The position numbers and the translations under genes were made by a program. A stretch of 39,126 nucleotides of DNA from Prorocentrum cordatum (Eukaryota; Sar; Dinophyceae; Prorocentrales; Prorocentraceae): positions 47,501-86,626 of the forward strand of contig CAUYUJ010002711.1 of assembly GCA_963575745.1 (NCBI GenBank), read 5' to 3'. The notes beneath the pieces were generated by a model, which saw only the letters and a program-made list of their open reading frames with translations, was not told the origin of the DNA and searched no databases. Numbering within the stretch: position 1 is the first letter of the stretch; each line of letters begins with the position of its first letter. Below are positions 26,927 to 35,518 of the stretch, one piece after another.

Positions 26927-28917
26927 AAGGCGGGCGTGACGTTGTATGCCGTTGTGCGTCGGGGTGTAGTGGACACAGATGGGCCTGGTGCCGCCGCTTC
27001 ACGTCGTCGTCGCTGCCGGTAGCTGGGGTCTCGGCTCGGTGTCGGCAAGTACCCGTCGATCTGGTCCTTGTACGGCATGGCTACCACGATGGCATACGTG
27101 GCCACGAAGAGGCAAATGAGACAGCCACAGCGTCGTGAGGCCGCTGCGCTGTGCGGGGCCTCGTAGGAGCCGCTGGCGTCTGGGCTCGCGTCGTCGATGG
27201 GGTCGTTGTCGATGCCAGCCTGCCAGTGGTCGACGGCGCTGGAATTGGAGTCAGTCGCGTTAGCACGGCAGACAAGGGTGCGGGGCGTGGTTCTGCCACC
27301 TGAGGTCTGAAGACGTCCAGGTCCAGCCAATGCTGCAGCGGGGCTGAAGCCGCCACTGTGCGGGCTGGTTAGAGCTGGCGATGCAGTGGGATGGCTTGTC
27401 TCGTCGGCGACAGTGGCGCCTTCAGCGTCGTTGAGTTGTGCGCTGGGGTCGGCCTGGGCCGAGTTGTTGGGCGGACTGCTGTGCGACGGGGGGCGCCCTA
27501 TGTAGGGTTCGCTGTCACGGTCACGCTGGGCCGTGTCACCTGGCGGTGCCGTGCCGTCGCGATCCTGGGTTTCCATGTCGTCCTGGCTATCGTCCGACGC
27601 GTGGAACGAGTCCAGGGATATGTTGATATCGCTGGCCGCGATGTGCTGGAGCAGAGGCGGTTCGGCGTCGGCTGCGGGCTGGTCACACGTGGCGTGCTGG
27701 GCGAGGGGGCCAGCTGGCGGTGGTAGGTTTAGCGGTTCCATCGGTGCCGCGGCGAGCTCCGCCTCGACAAGCGGCTGCATGTCTGGCGGGTGGTGCAGGA
27801 TCGCATCCGCGAGGTACGCCAGGGCGTCTTGGTCGGGTGGAGGGAGGCCTCTTGGCAGCAAGGCGTGGGCCCGTGAGAGGTATGGCGGCAATGGTGCCGT
27901 GAAAGCCTCAGGGCCGACGAGCTGGGCACGAGCGCCCTGGTATTCCAGAAGGAGGCCAAAGTAGCGAGTGGGGTACTCGCGGCTGCCCTGGATACGAGTG
28001 AGGTTGCGGTTGGTGCGCTGTCTGTCGGGGCCTGCTCTGTGCCAGATGTCCTCGCACATGTCGAACGCGGTGCGCTGGCGCAGGGCGTCGTTTTTCTCCT
28101 CGGAGTCCTCCTGGAAAAAGTGGTCGTACTGTGGCAGATGGAGCGTCGCCAGGATGTACGGGACGCAGTCCTCGAGCCATGCCCAGAACACGTCCTGGTG
28201 GTCCTCACCTGGTGCCCACGCCGCGGCGCACGGTATGAGCCGTGCTCGGATCATCATCAGGTGCCAGAAAGCGGGGTCCTCCTCGGGTTCGCCCCTGGCG
28301 CACAGAGGAGTAGTGAGACCCGTGGGGCTAAAGCGGGGCACGACAGCGGGGCTGAAGCCGCCACTGCGTGCCTGGGCTTTGTCGGCGGCCCCGTCGAGGA
28401 TGTGCTGCACGACGGTCGAGGACAGGCTGAGGGCGGACTGCGATGCATGTGTCGTAGTTGACGAGGACGTGCTCGTAGGAGACATGCTGGTGCTCGCCGT
28501 AGCCGTCGTAGTAGCCGTCGGAGTCCCAGGGGGGCAGCGCGTGGGGCAGGGCCCCTGGTGCTGCTCAAGCCAGGCGCTCGCAATGGCGCCCAGCGGCCCG
28601 TTGCCGCACGGACCCGCGGCGGCGGTGCCGTTCACGATCGGGTCCAAAATGGTGCAGTGATCGTATTTGTAGATGCTGTCATCGTAAAGGTAGAAGAGCG
28701 TCCCACGCTCAGCGTGTCGCAGGAAAAAATCTCCTCCATGCTGGGGCGCACCGCCTGGAGACGGGTGTGCTCCCGCAAGCGAGGGGAGGGCCAGGCTGCA
28801 GGCAAGGCGCCACATGATGGCGAGGCCTGGCGGGCGGCGCGAGCGATGAGCCAAAAGCTGCATGTCAGCACACGTCCTCAAATGCCCCTGAATGCTCATG
28901 TACATTGCAACAATCAC
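26836..28917 (-). CDS. ORFb: 693-residue protein with signal-like and transmembrane segments
   Basis: The frame opens at 28917. An inner Met at residue 35 (MWRLACSLALPSLAGAHP) gives a better start with a signal-peptide-like stretch. Then come a Cys-containing region (DHCTILDPIVNGTAAAGPCG), a Thr/Ser-rich linker, and a folded-looking helical domain (about 205-380, with EEDPAFWHLMMIRARLIPC, QDVFWAWLEDCVPYILATLH and GPEAFTAPLPPYLSRAHALL). An acidic Ser/Asp linker follows, then one clear transmembrane segment (CLICLFVATYAIVVAMP, 599-615) and a basic tail. Two copies of SGGFSP (185-190, 521-526) come from hairpin family 2. NxT/S sites (e.g. NGT, NLT, NIS) are present. The layout resembles a type I membrane protein, which LINEs do not normally encode. 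No homology is recognised. The gap to ORFa is 160 bases. Confidence 0.6.
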   Translation of the reverse strand: MIVAMYMSIQGHLRTCADMQLLAHRSRRPPGLAIMWRLACSLALPSLAGAHPSPGGAPQHGGDFFLRHAERGTLFYLYDDSIYKYDHCTILDPIVNGTAAAGPCGNGPLGAIASAWLEQHQGPCPTRCPPGTPTATTTATASTSMSPTSTSSSTTTHASQSALSLSSTVVQHILDGAADKAQARSGGFSPAVVPRFSPTGLTTPLCARGEPEEDPAFWHLMMIRARLIPCAAAWAPGEDHQDVFWAWLEDCVPYILATLHLPQYDHFFQEDSEEKNDALRQRTAFDMCEDIWHRAGPDRQRTNRNLTRIQGSREYPTRYFGLLLEYQGARAQLVGPEAFTAPLPPYLSRAHALLPRGLPPPDQDALAYLADAILHHPPDMQPLVEAELAAAPMEPLNLPPPAGPLAQHATCDQPAADAEPPLLQHIAASDINISLDSFHASDDSQDDMETQDRDGTAPPGDTAQRDRDSEPYIGRPPSHSSPPNNSAQADPSAQLNDAEGATVADETSHPTASPALTSPHSGGFSPAAALAGPGRLQTSGGRTTPRTLVCRANATDSNSSAVDHWQAGIDNDPIDDASPDASGSYEAPHSAAASRRCGCLICLFVATYAIVVAMPYKDQIDGYLPTPSRDPSYRQRRRREAAAPGPSVSTTPRRTTAYNVTPALWGILNGPAPNSEISSRAEPAQSGLASGVS

Positions 28918-29076
28918 GCCCCCTGCAAGACTACGGGTGTCCCTACACCAGATAGCTTGCGCGTGCTGCTGCCAAAACAGACATGAAGTGACAAGAAAGA
29001 GATACGACGCGAAGAGGGAATAGATGCCTCTGAAGGCGCTTCCTCGGAGGGCTGAGGCGGGCTCTCTGAGGCACCT

Positions 29077-31260
29077 TCAATAGGGTTCCTGGGTGGCCCG
29101 ACCCTTGTCCTTGCCTTTGTCGGCCCCTGGGGGCCCCGTCCCTGGGGTGACCTGGCCTGGCTGGTCGATCCAACCGCAGGCAGCCACGGGTTCGGCGGCC
29201 GCTGCAGCTTCCTCCTTCTTAGTTTCCAGAGTGGCCACTTGTGGCAGGTGGATGGTGCCTCCCGTGAGGTGCCCGAGGAGGGTCTGGATGTCGCCGCGCA
29301 GTGCAGCGGCGTCGGCGGTTGCCGTCTGTTGCTGGGTGACGACGGTGGCAAGCCCCCGTTCCAGCCCTGAAACGTGCTCCGTGAGTGTGGCCTGGGAGGA
29401 GAGGACGCCCGCAAGCTGTACCTGCATGTTATCCACCGTGTTGGCTAGCAGCTCGTGCTGTTGTTCCATGTGCTGGATGCGGGTCGTGGCAGCATCTGGG
29501 AGTTTAGAGGCCGATGCGAAGCGCTCGCCGAAGGTGTTGAGTTCGTGGGAGGCCACGCTGTATTCATCACCTGATGAGAGGATCTCGACGTCGTCGACGT
29601 CGCCTGGTACTTCGGCGGCTGTGGCAGCGTCGCCTTCGGTGTGGCCCCCACCTTCTGCCGCCACCGTGCCAAGCCAGGAGTCATGGCCACCTGATCCTGG
29701 GGCGGCCATCGGTTCAGCGGCTCCGTCCGTGCCGTGCGGGGGTGCAGAGGAGCTGCGGCCTGGGGCGCAGGATGACCTTGCGTGCGGCGTGGCGTCACGT
29801 TTCCCGCTGGAGGAGCGGTGGCGCTTGGCTGAAGGCTCCTCCTTGGGGATCAGGAGCGGTGCGACGCCCTTGCCTTTGGGCGTGGCAGTCATGAGGTCGT
29901 GGAGGTAGGGGCTCTGGGCCGCTTTGGTGAGGAGTGTGCCGGTGGCGGGGCTAAAGCCGCCACCACGGGCTGGCGGCGTCACAGGCTCTGTGATGGTGGT
30001 AGGCGTGACGATGGTAACGTTGTCCCGCTTCGGCACCACCTCAGCCAGCGGGGCCTCGGTGATGCTCCACGGGATGGGGCACCCCGCGACCTGCACCGTA
30101 TAGGTGAGTGGGGGCCGATGGGCGCGCACTAAGGCAAACTGGGCCGCAGTGGCTGGGTCCCAGGCGGTGTGGTAGACCTCACAGTCCCATTTGACGGACG
30201 GGCCCGTGAGAGTCTTGGCGAGCTGGGTCAGCGTGGCGCGGCGTGCCGCAATGCCAGTGATGCGGTAGCGCGTCTTGGCGAGGGTAGCCTCGCATCCACG
30301 GATGCTGACAGCAGCAGCCTTGGCGGCGTCTGACCCCCGTGGAACACGGATCCCCAGTAGACCTGACTTGCCGTGTCTGACGACTCCCAGGGCCTTGAAC
30401 TCCACCGACTTCTGGAACGCGTCTGCCATCGTGATGGGCTGGTCCTCAGGGAACCACACGGTCTGATACTTGTCAGCGGTGGGCTCGTCTGCACCTACGT
30501 TGCTGAGGTCGTAGGTGGCACCGAGTTGCCCTGATCCCGCCAGGACCTTGTCGACCGCTTGAAGACTGACGCCGAAGGTGGCGGCCAGGGACCTCTTTCC
30601 GACGCCCGATCCAAACCTGCCTAGGCTTTTGCAGGGTTCGAGGATGGTGACGGCTTTAAAGTTGCCGTGGAAGAGGGCCTTGAAGGTGTCCTGAAGCTGA
30701 CTATCGAGCTCCTGGCGGCGAGCGTCTTTCTTGGACTCCCTGTGCTTTTGATTTTGGCGCGCCTTGTCCTGTGGGGCAGAGTCCCCTCGAAAAGGGCCCT
30801 TGGCGCGTGGACCACCGTTCACGGGGGCACCTCCCGAGAACTGGTCCTCGAAGGCCTGGTGCGTGGAGGGGACTGCGGCGATGGCCTCGGTTTCATGTAT
30901 GGTCGCCCGAATCCAGCATACGTGGTCGGCAGGGTCGATGGTGGCGACGGCTACTTTTTCCGTGCAGGCGACCTCCTTGGTGCCCAGCTGGTACACGGTC
31001 ACGGGGACGTGCGTGTGAACCACTTTGGGCGCCTTGGGGTGTCGCTTCAGAACGGGGACGGCGAGCTCGGTACCGACGTAGTTGTCGTTTTTTGGGCCCA
31101 TGACAGCAATCGCGAGCTGACCCGTGGCTCGCTTGCCCTGCTCGAGGTGGTGTTGCAGCAGCCGTTCACCGCTCTCGTAGTCGTGGAGGCTGATGCTGGG
31201 CTTGTACGTCTTGCCGTCGTCAGGTGAAATGTGGGTTCGGCGAGGACAGGGACCTTCCAA
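29077..31260 (-). CDS. ORFa: gag-like protein with C-terminal coiled coil
   Basis: A 727-codon frame ending in TGA at 29077-29079. It is the first ORF of the element, where LINEs carry the nucleic-acid-binding ORF1 protein. The basic region (SKKDARRQELDSQLQDTFKA, 176-195) is followed by two alpha/beta stretches. One contains YRITGIAARRATLTQLAKTL, then KWDCEVYHT and FALVRAHRPPLTYTVQVAG, an order of strands and helix loosely like an RRM. There is a Ser/Lys-rich linker with KEEPSAKRHR and an acidic patch DVDDVEILSSGDE. A long coiled coil (about 593-665, IQHMEQQHELLANTVDNMQV and SGLERGLATVV) probably drives multimerisation. The N-terminus lies in another frame (31649-31250). The assignment to the gag/ORF1 role rests on position and layout. 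Confidence 0.65.
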   Translation of the reverse strand: MEGPCPRRTHISPDDGKTYKPSISLHDYESGERLLQHHLEQGKRATGQLAIAVMGPKNDNYVGTELAVPVLKRHPKAPKVVHTHVPVTVYQLGTKEVACTEKVAVATIDPADHVCWIRATIHETEAIAAVPSTHQAFEDQFSGGAPVNGGPRAKGPFRGDSAPQDKARQNQKHRESKKDARRQELDSQLQDTFKALFHGNFKAVTILEPCKSLGRFGSGVGKRSLAATFGVSLQAVDKVLAGSGQLGATYDLSNVGADEPTADKYQTVWFPEDQPITMADAFQKSVEFKALGVVRHGKSGLLGIRVPRGSDAAKAAAVSIRGCEATLAKTRYRITGIAARRATLTQLAKTLTGPSVKWDCEVYHTAWDPATAAQFALVRAHRPPLTYTVQVAGCPIPWSITEAPLAEVVPKRDNVTIVTPTTITEPVTPPARGGGFSPATGTLLTKAAQSPYLHDLMTATPKGKGVAPLLIPKEEPSAKRHRSSSGKRDATPHARSSCAPGRSSSAPPHGTDGAAEPMAAPGSGGHDSWLGTVAAEGGGHTEGDAATAAEVPGDVDDVEILSSGDEYSVASHELNTFGERFASASKLPDAATTRIQHMEQQHELLANTVDNMQVQLAGVLSSQATLTEHVSGLERGLATVVTQQQTATADAAALRGDIQTLLGHLTGGTIHLPQVATLETKKEEAAAAAEPVAACGWIDQPGQVTPGTGPPGADKGKDKGRATQEPY

Positions 31261-31649
31261 AAGGCCGGGTCCAAGGCGATGAATTGGGTGTCCGCAGCCT
31301 GAAGACGTGCGGAACCCGCTGGTGGGTGTGATGTGTCACCGCCAATGCGCTTAGGCTTGCTGCGCTGGTGATGATCAAGCGTGTAGCTGATCTGGTTGGC
31401 GGCGCACATGCGGATCAGGGCGCTGCCAAGCTTCTTCGTGTTGGACTTGTGCATGTCGTACGTTGCCTGGAGCTCGTCCGCGTTCAGTTCGGCAAGCCCG
31501 TTGTATGCGGCCGTGGGGCGGTCAGACCCCGCTTGCTTGATCGCTGCGATGCAGTCCTGCTTGCGTTGGAGGAGAGACCCTTCAGCAGCAGGACGGGAAC
31601 TCGGAGGCTGCTTGGAAGAGCGACGGCGCTCCGGCTTCTTGGGGGCCAT
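31047..31649 (-). CDS. ORFa N-terminal part in a different frame
   Basis: A 200-codon frame starting at a Met at 31649 (MAPKKPERRRSSKQPPSSRP), a strongly basic start typical of gag/ORF1 proteins. Residues about 25-130 look folded (QRKQDCIAAIKQAGSDRP, YNGLAELNADELQATYDMHK, GSALIRMCAANQISYTLDHH). After FWKVPVLAEPTFH the frame becomes a Thr/Ser shadow of ORFa, so the true path shifts into the 727-codon frame near 31,250. The first 150 or so bases of the element upstream of this Met would be the 5' UTR. Confidence 0.6.
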   Translation of the reverse strand: MAPKKPERRRSSKQPPSSRPAAEGSLLQRKQDCIAAIKQAGSDRPTAAYNGLAELNADELQATYDMHKSNTKKLGSALIRMCAANQISYTLDHHQRSKPKRIGGDTSHPPAGSARLQAADTQFIALDPAFWKVPVLAEPTFHLTTARRTSPASASTTTRAVNGCCNTTSSRASEPRVSSRLLSWAQKTTTTSVPSSPSPF

Positions 31650-31774
31650 TGCTGCGGGCGCTCTGGTGAGGAGAGGTGACGCGAATCAGTAGGGTCCTGC
31701 TGGGACCCCTCCGGTCTCGCGAGGCCTGGGAGTCTGACTCCGAGGCGGGGCGCTTCGCGTCGCGGCTGCGGTCT

Positions 31775-31789
31775 GAGTGCTGGGCACTC
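31775..31789 (-). other. Hairpin in the presumed 5' UTR of the retroelement
   Basis: GAGTGC-TGG-GCACTC is a perfect 6-bp stem close to the 5' border of the element, about 125 bases before the ORFa Met. It could structure the 5' end of the RNA. No function can be assigned from sequence. Confidence 0.35.
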
Positions 31790-31801
31790 TCGAGCCGAGA
31801 C

Positions 31802-31968
<167 letters not shown>

Positions 31969-32380
31969 AAATCTATTGCCGCGCTGGACCTCCTTTTTGG
32001 TCCACCCCACCGTCCTTCTGTCCCACTGGGCCCTGCCCCTCACCCCCCTCGAGGCCGGCCCGCCCACCGCGCCCCTGTCGTCGGGTGGCCCCGCCCTGCT
32101 CCCCGCGCGGGCCGCGGTGGACCGCTCCGGCGCCGTGCGCTCCACGCCGCCAGCGCGCGCGGCGCCCGCCGCCTCGGCGGCGCCTCCGCGGGGGCGTTCG
32201 TTCGGCCCCGCGTGGCCCGCGCCCCCCGGCGCGAGTGCCGTTGAAATATTTCAAAATATCTGAAATTTTGTGTCGTCGCATTATAATGGTTTTCCCTCGC
32301 GTGCGTCATCACATCGATTTCACATCGCGTTCATTCATCTTGCCCCCCCTTGATCGGCACCTGATGTGTATACGCGCTAG
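31969..32380. other. GC-rich stretch with no recognisable gene
   Basis: Very GC-rich sequence up to about 32,240, then mixed sequence. The open frames are Arg/Gly/Ala/Pro-only and overlap on both strands, as expected from composition. Nothing recognisable is seen. Confidence 0.5.
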
Positions 32381-32389
32381 AGTTTTAGT

Positions 32390-32760
32390 AACATAGTTTG
32401 TAGTTTTAAGTAGTAGTACGAGTCGTGGGCATAATTTGTGGTAATGTAGTACTAGAAGGGTGTTAGTGAAGTTGGTGTTGTGTAGTAGTGTCCAAGTAGG
32501 TTGTATAGTGGTAGTGGTGGTCGTACGCGGTAGTAGTATAGTAGTAGTTTTTTTGTGGAGGAGGAGGGAGGCGGAGGAGAAGGAGGAGGAGGAGGAGGAG
32601 GAGGAGGAGGAAGCGGAGGAGGAGGAGGGAAGAGGAGGAGGAGGGAAGAGGAGGAGGAGGAGGAGGAGGAGGAGGAGGAGGAGGAGGAGGAGGGAGGAGG
32701 AGGAAGAGGAGGAGGAGGAGGAGGGATGGAGGGAGGGGGAGGGAGGGAGGGGGAAGGAGG
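32390..32760 (+). repeat. GTA-rich then (GGA)n low-complexity tract
   Basis: Degenerate TAGTAGT units (to about 32,550) pass into about 200 bases of nearly pure GGA. It is non-coding. Confidence 0.85.
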
Positions 32761-32846
32761 GGGAACGGGACAGGCCTCGGGAAGGGCGAGCCACTGCTGC
32801 GGTCGTCTCCACCGCTCGACGCTGCAGCTCCCGAGCCGTCCGTTCT

Positions 32847-32930
32847 CGGCTGCCGCCTCCGAGGCTCGTCCAAACGACTGCCGCCTCCGAGGCTCGTCCA
32901 AACGACTGCCGCCTCCGAGGCTCGCCCAAA
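32847..32930 (+). repeat. Tandem repeat, three copies of a 28-bp unit
   Basis: Three consecutive 28-base copies at 32847-32874, 32875-32902 and 32903-32930 share the core GCCGCCTCCGAGGCTCG and end in CCAAAC. They differ at three positions in total, so the duplication is recent. The core contains the inverted pair GCCTC/GAGGC. Confidence 0.9.
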
Positions 32931-33105
32931 CGACGTCGCCCCGAGTGCTGTCGACCCCCCTCCCCCCGTTCCACTCCTTCCCATCCCTCCCTTCTCCTCC
33001 CCCCCCCTCTCCTCCCCCTCCTCCCCTATCCCTCTGTATCTTTAGCTGCGCGGCGGCATCAGCCGAAAACGCACAATCCAAACGCGCATGCATTCCAATG
33101 GGCGG

Positions 33106-33936
33106 CTAGCCCGAGAAATAACTATAAGCCGCGGCGATCACCAAGCCCACAACTGGCATCGACATGGCGCTTCCCGTCGCCCTGACAGCGTCGGGGATGC
33201 GGGCGAGGCACGAGGGATCAAACCCTTGCAACTGGAGGCGCTCAGCCTCACTCAGATATCGCTGGAACGCGTCGGGATCACCCACTTTGAACATCCACAA
33301 GTGCCTATTCTTTGTTGTGAGCGTGGGCACCGCTCCGATGTGGAGCTCTGGCTTCCGAACTTTCCCAAACGACCTAGAAAGATCGCAGCACGCAATCGAG
33401 CCGTCGGGGACGTTGCGATTTCTGGCGAGCTCCTGGTACGAATTCAAAGTGCGCTTCTGGAGGTCCGTCAGCTGATGAAGCTGATGAGGAAGAGACGGGT
33501 CCAGGAACCTGACCAGATCAATGTGTGTCAATTTCATATCGTTTGGATTCAACCTTAGACGTGTTTGAAACTTGCTCTTCTTGCGTCCACAAATGTACAA
33601 ACGCACTCGTTTTTGCGGCAGACCACAGAATTGCGTCTTCATTGCCCAGTGCCACACGTCCCAATCATCTCCGAGATCACCCTTCATTAGGGAAATTACG
33701 TCTTGGAGATGCGAAGTGCCGCCCGTCTTGTCTGCGAGCCCCATCGCATTCTCAATCGCGAAAATCTGTAACTTGGCATCACGGCGGCCAGCTTGATGAA
33801 TGATCAGCTCTATCGCCGTGGAAAAAGAAACCGCATGCGGGTCGTCCCACAGATGTTGTTTTCCCGTCCTGCTGAACGGCAAACACGAAAGGCCCGTCAG
33901 CACCATGCGGGCAGCTGGCAGCGTAGCCACGTCGAC
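33106..33936 (-). CDS. C5 cytosine DNA methyltransferase, 3' exon (motifs IV to X)
   Basis: An open exon of about 277 codons ends at 33106. It starts after a good acceptor (TTGCGGTGTCTCCCAG, AG at 33937-33938). Numbered from an open-frame Met at 34026: motif IV GLSCLPFSRTG with catalytic Cys 48 (the usual PC is SC); motif VI IENAMGL (E92); motif VIII CGLPQKRVRLYICGRK (134-149, Q-R-x-R); a target-recognition region; then motif IX/X RYLSEAERLQLQGF (256-269) and ATGSAMSMPVVGL (283-295). It would methylate cytosine at C5 using S-adenosylmethionine. The SAM-binding motifs I to III are absent and should lie in upstream exons to the right, which I could not identify. Retrotransposon-carried cytosine methyltransferases are known in dinoflagellates, so this may be element-borne rather than a host gene. 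The exon itself is intact. Confidence 0.88.
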   Translation of the reverse strand, partial: VDVATLPAARMVLTGLSCLPFSRTGKQHLWDDPHAVSFSTAIELIIHQAGRRDAKLQIFAIENAMGLADKTGGTSHLQDVISLMKGDLGDDWDVWHWAMKTQFCGLPQKRVRLYICGRKKSKFQTRLRLNPNDMKLTHIDLVRFLDPSLPHQLHQLTDLQKRTLNSYQELARNRNVPDGSIACCDLSRSFGKVRKPELHIGAVPTLTTKNRHLWMFKVGDPDAFQRYLSEAERLQLQGFDPSCLARIPDAVRATGSAMSMPVVGLVIAAAYSYFSG

Positions 33937-34079
33937 CTGGGAGACACCGCAACAAACACATCCGATGTGATGGGTGGGTGTAACGTTTTTACTACAGACG
34001 AACAACACACGCACAGGCAACAACAATTTTTACAAAGTGTTAGATCTCCTCGAGCGTCCTTCCTGCATATTGCATATTG

Positions 34080-34210
34080 ACCCCTTTCTCCTCACGTGTG
34101 CTTTCCTACTCCTCATCCCCCTCCTTGTCCTCCTCCTCCTCCACCTCCCCCTCCCCCTGCTTCTCCTTCCCCTTATACCCCGCCCCCCTCCTTCTCCCCC
34201 TCCTTATGAT
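34080..34210 (+). repeat. CT-rich tract
   Basis: CTCCTCCTCC and CCCCCTCC units, nearly pure pyrimidine. On the minus strand it lies just downstream of an exon-like piece and is presumably intronic or intergenic. Confidence 0.75.
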
Positions 34211-34231
34211 CGTTCCCCTGCGGGCCGCGTT

Positions 34232-34351
34232 GAAGTCGAACGGTATGTTCACGGAGCCCACGTGCTGCAGCAGCGAGTCGTGCACCCAGTCGCAGTGGGC
34301 CTTGAGCGAGGGGTTGTTGTCGTAGCAGTGGCTCTCGATGTCCAGCCCCAG
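34232..34351 (-). CDS. Exon-like piece of unknown gene
   Basis: A short coding-like segment sits between low-complexity tracts. On the minus strand a polypyrimidine stretch and acceptor (CTCTGCACCCCCAG) precede LGLDIESHCYDNNPSLKA, HCDWVHDSLLQHVGSVNIPF and DFNAARRG. The composition and splice context favour a real exon. It lies upstream of the methyltransferase exon and might belong to the same gene, but it shows no methyltransferase motif. Confidence 0.4.
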
Positions 34352-34679
34352 CTGGGGGTGCAGAGAAAGGGGGGAGGGGGGCAACTTGTTTTGCGGCGTC
34401 CGCGGGGCGGGTTCGGCGCTGTTAGACGTGGCCCCCGCCGCCAGTCTGCGGCTCTTGCTCTTGGCAAACCGCCCGCGACCCGCCCAGCGATCCACCCCGC
34501 GACCGACCGAACCGATCGCGACCCAGCCCGCGACCCATCCGCGATTCGCTCGCGACCCTCCCCGCGACCCACCCGCGATTCACTCGCGACCTGACCCGCC
34601 TGCGACCTTGCCCAGCGCCTCCCCCCCCCCCCATCACTCTTCTGAGCAAGCGGGGAGCGTTGGTTGGGAGGGGTCTTTG

Positions 34680-35085
34680 ATGTCGTCGCCAGTCTTCTCC
34701 TGCTCCTCCTCCCTGCTCATCCCTCCGTATCCCTCCTCCTCCTCCCTCCTTCTCCTCCTCCCTTGCCTCCTCCTCCTCCTCCTCCTCCTCCTCCTCCTCC
34801 CCCTCCTCTTCCTCCTCCTCCTCATCATCCTCCTACCCCCTCGCCGTCGTTTCGCCCAGATCCCGCCTCGCCGTCACTATCCCCGTTTCGCCCTTCTGCC
34901 CCCCTTCCATCCAGGTGCCTTCCCTTCCTTTTCCCTCGCCCTACCCCTCTACGCACTATCCATATACATGTCCGCTCTCTTCTTCTGTCCTCCCCCCTCC
35001 CCCTTCCTCCTCCTCCTCCTGCTCCTCCTCCTCCTCCGCCTCCCCCCTCCTCATCCCCCCCCCCTCGCCCTTTTAGTCCCACTCC
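34680..35085 (+). repeat. Long CT-rich (TCC)n tract
   Basis: About 400 bases dominated by TCC, CTC and poly-C, with a more mixed middle (34,845-34,980). Nothing coding is seen. Confidence 0.8.
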
Positions 35086-35104
35086 TCGGAGTTGCAACTA
35101 TTGT

Positions 35105-35270
35105 TGCCATCCGAGTTGTTTGAAAGCTGGCGTCTCCTCCCGAGCAGCCATGACCGCCGTCTCCAAGCCGCGGTACGGCGACAGCACCACGAGTTTGCCC
35201 TGCTCGGCAGCCTTGCCCGTCGCCAGGATCTTCGCGCCCACGTCCTCTCGGGCGGCCGATGGTGCAGGGT
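35105..35270 (-). CDS. Exon-like piece of unknown gene
   Basis: A 55-codon minus-strand segment with protein-like text: REDVGAKILATGKAAEQGKL, VVLSPYRGLETAVMAAREET and PAFKQLGWQQ, then a TAG. It is too short to identify. It is separated from neighbours by low-complexity sequence. Confidence 0.35.
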
Positions 35271-35518
35271 CGGGCCAACGTGGCCCACGTTAAGAAAAGT
35301 TGCCCAGGTGATGCATCGCCAATGCGCCCCGAAACTTGATCCCATGCGTCACCGATGCGCCGTGGCGAGGCCTCGGCGGGGGGGGGGAACTGAAATGGGG
35401 GGCCCTCGAGAGATGCCAACGTGAGCGAGGACATTGATTTTGCCAGCGCGCCCATGCGCGCATGGTTCCAGTCCTGGGCACTGAAGAAAGGCCCATGGCA
35501 AGGTGTGCGAGGCCACAT

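Larger units (their letters stand above)
16425..29958. repeat. Interspersed hairpin family 2: GGCTYYAGCC (sense strand)
   Basis: There are 12 exact copies, written as plus-strand GGCTRRAGCC: 16425-16434, 16542-16551, 17676-17685, 18704-18713, 19926-19935, 21721-21730, 22937-22946, 25084-25093, 25367-25376 (opposite orientation), 27342-27351, 28350-28359 and 29949-29958. They most often sit in GGGGCTGAAGCCGCC. Two relatives keep the TGAA loop but swap the stem (GCC-TGAA-GGC, 24017-24026 and 26198-26207). In the proteins the same DNA is read as GGFSP, AASA, AAEAR, SGSSPG or APSGPG depending on phase and strand. All copies lie inside the retroelement. Confidence 0.85.

Noticed and set aside
31973-32281. 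Basic protein frame in the GC-rich stretch
   Set aside because: Arg/Gly/Pro-only composition on both strands, as expected from GC content.
32309-33185. Glu/Gly-rich and Ser/Pro-rich frames over 200 codons on both strands
   Set aside because: Translation of the (GGA)n tract.
33106-34026. Bacterial restriction-modification gene
   Set aside because: The C5 methyltransferase lies in eukaryotic repeat context, has a splice-acceptor-like start and no restriction-enzyme neighbour.
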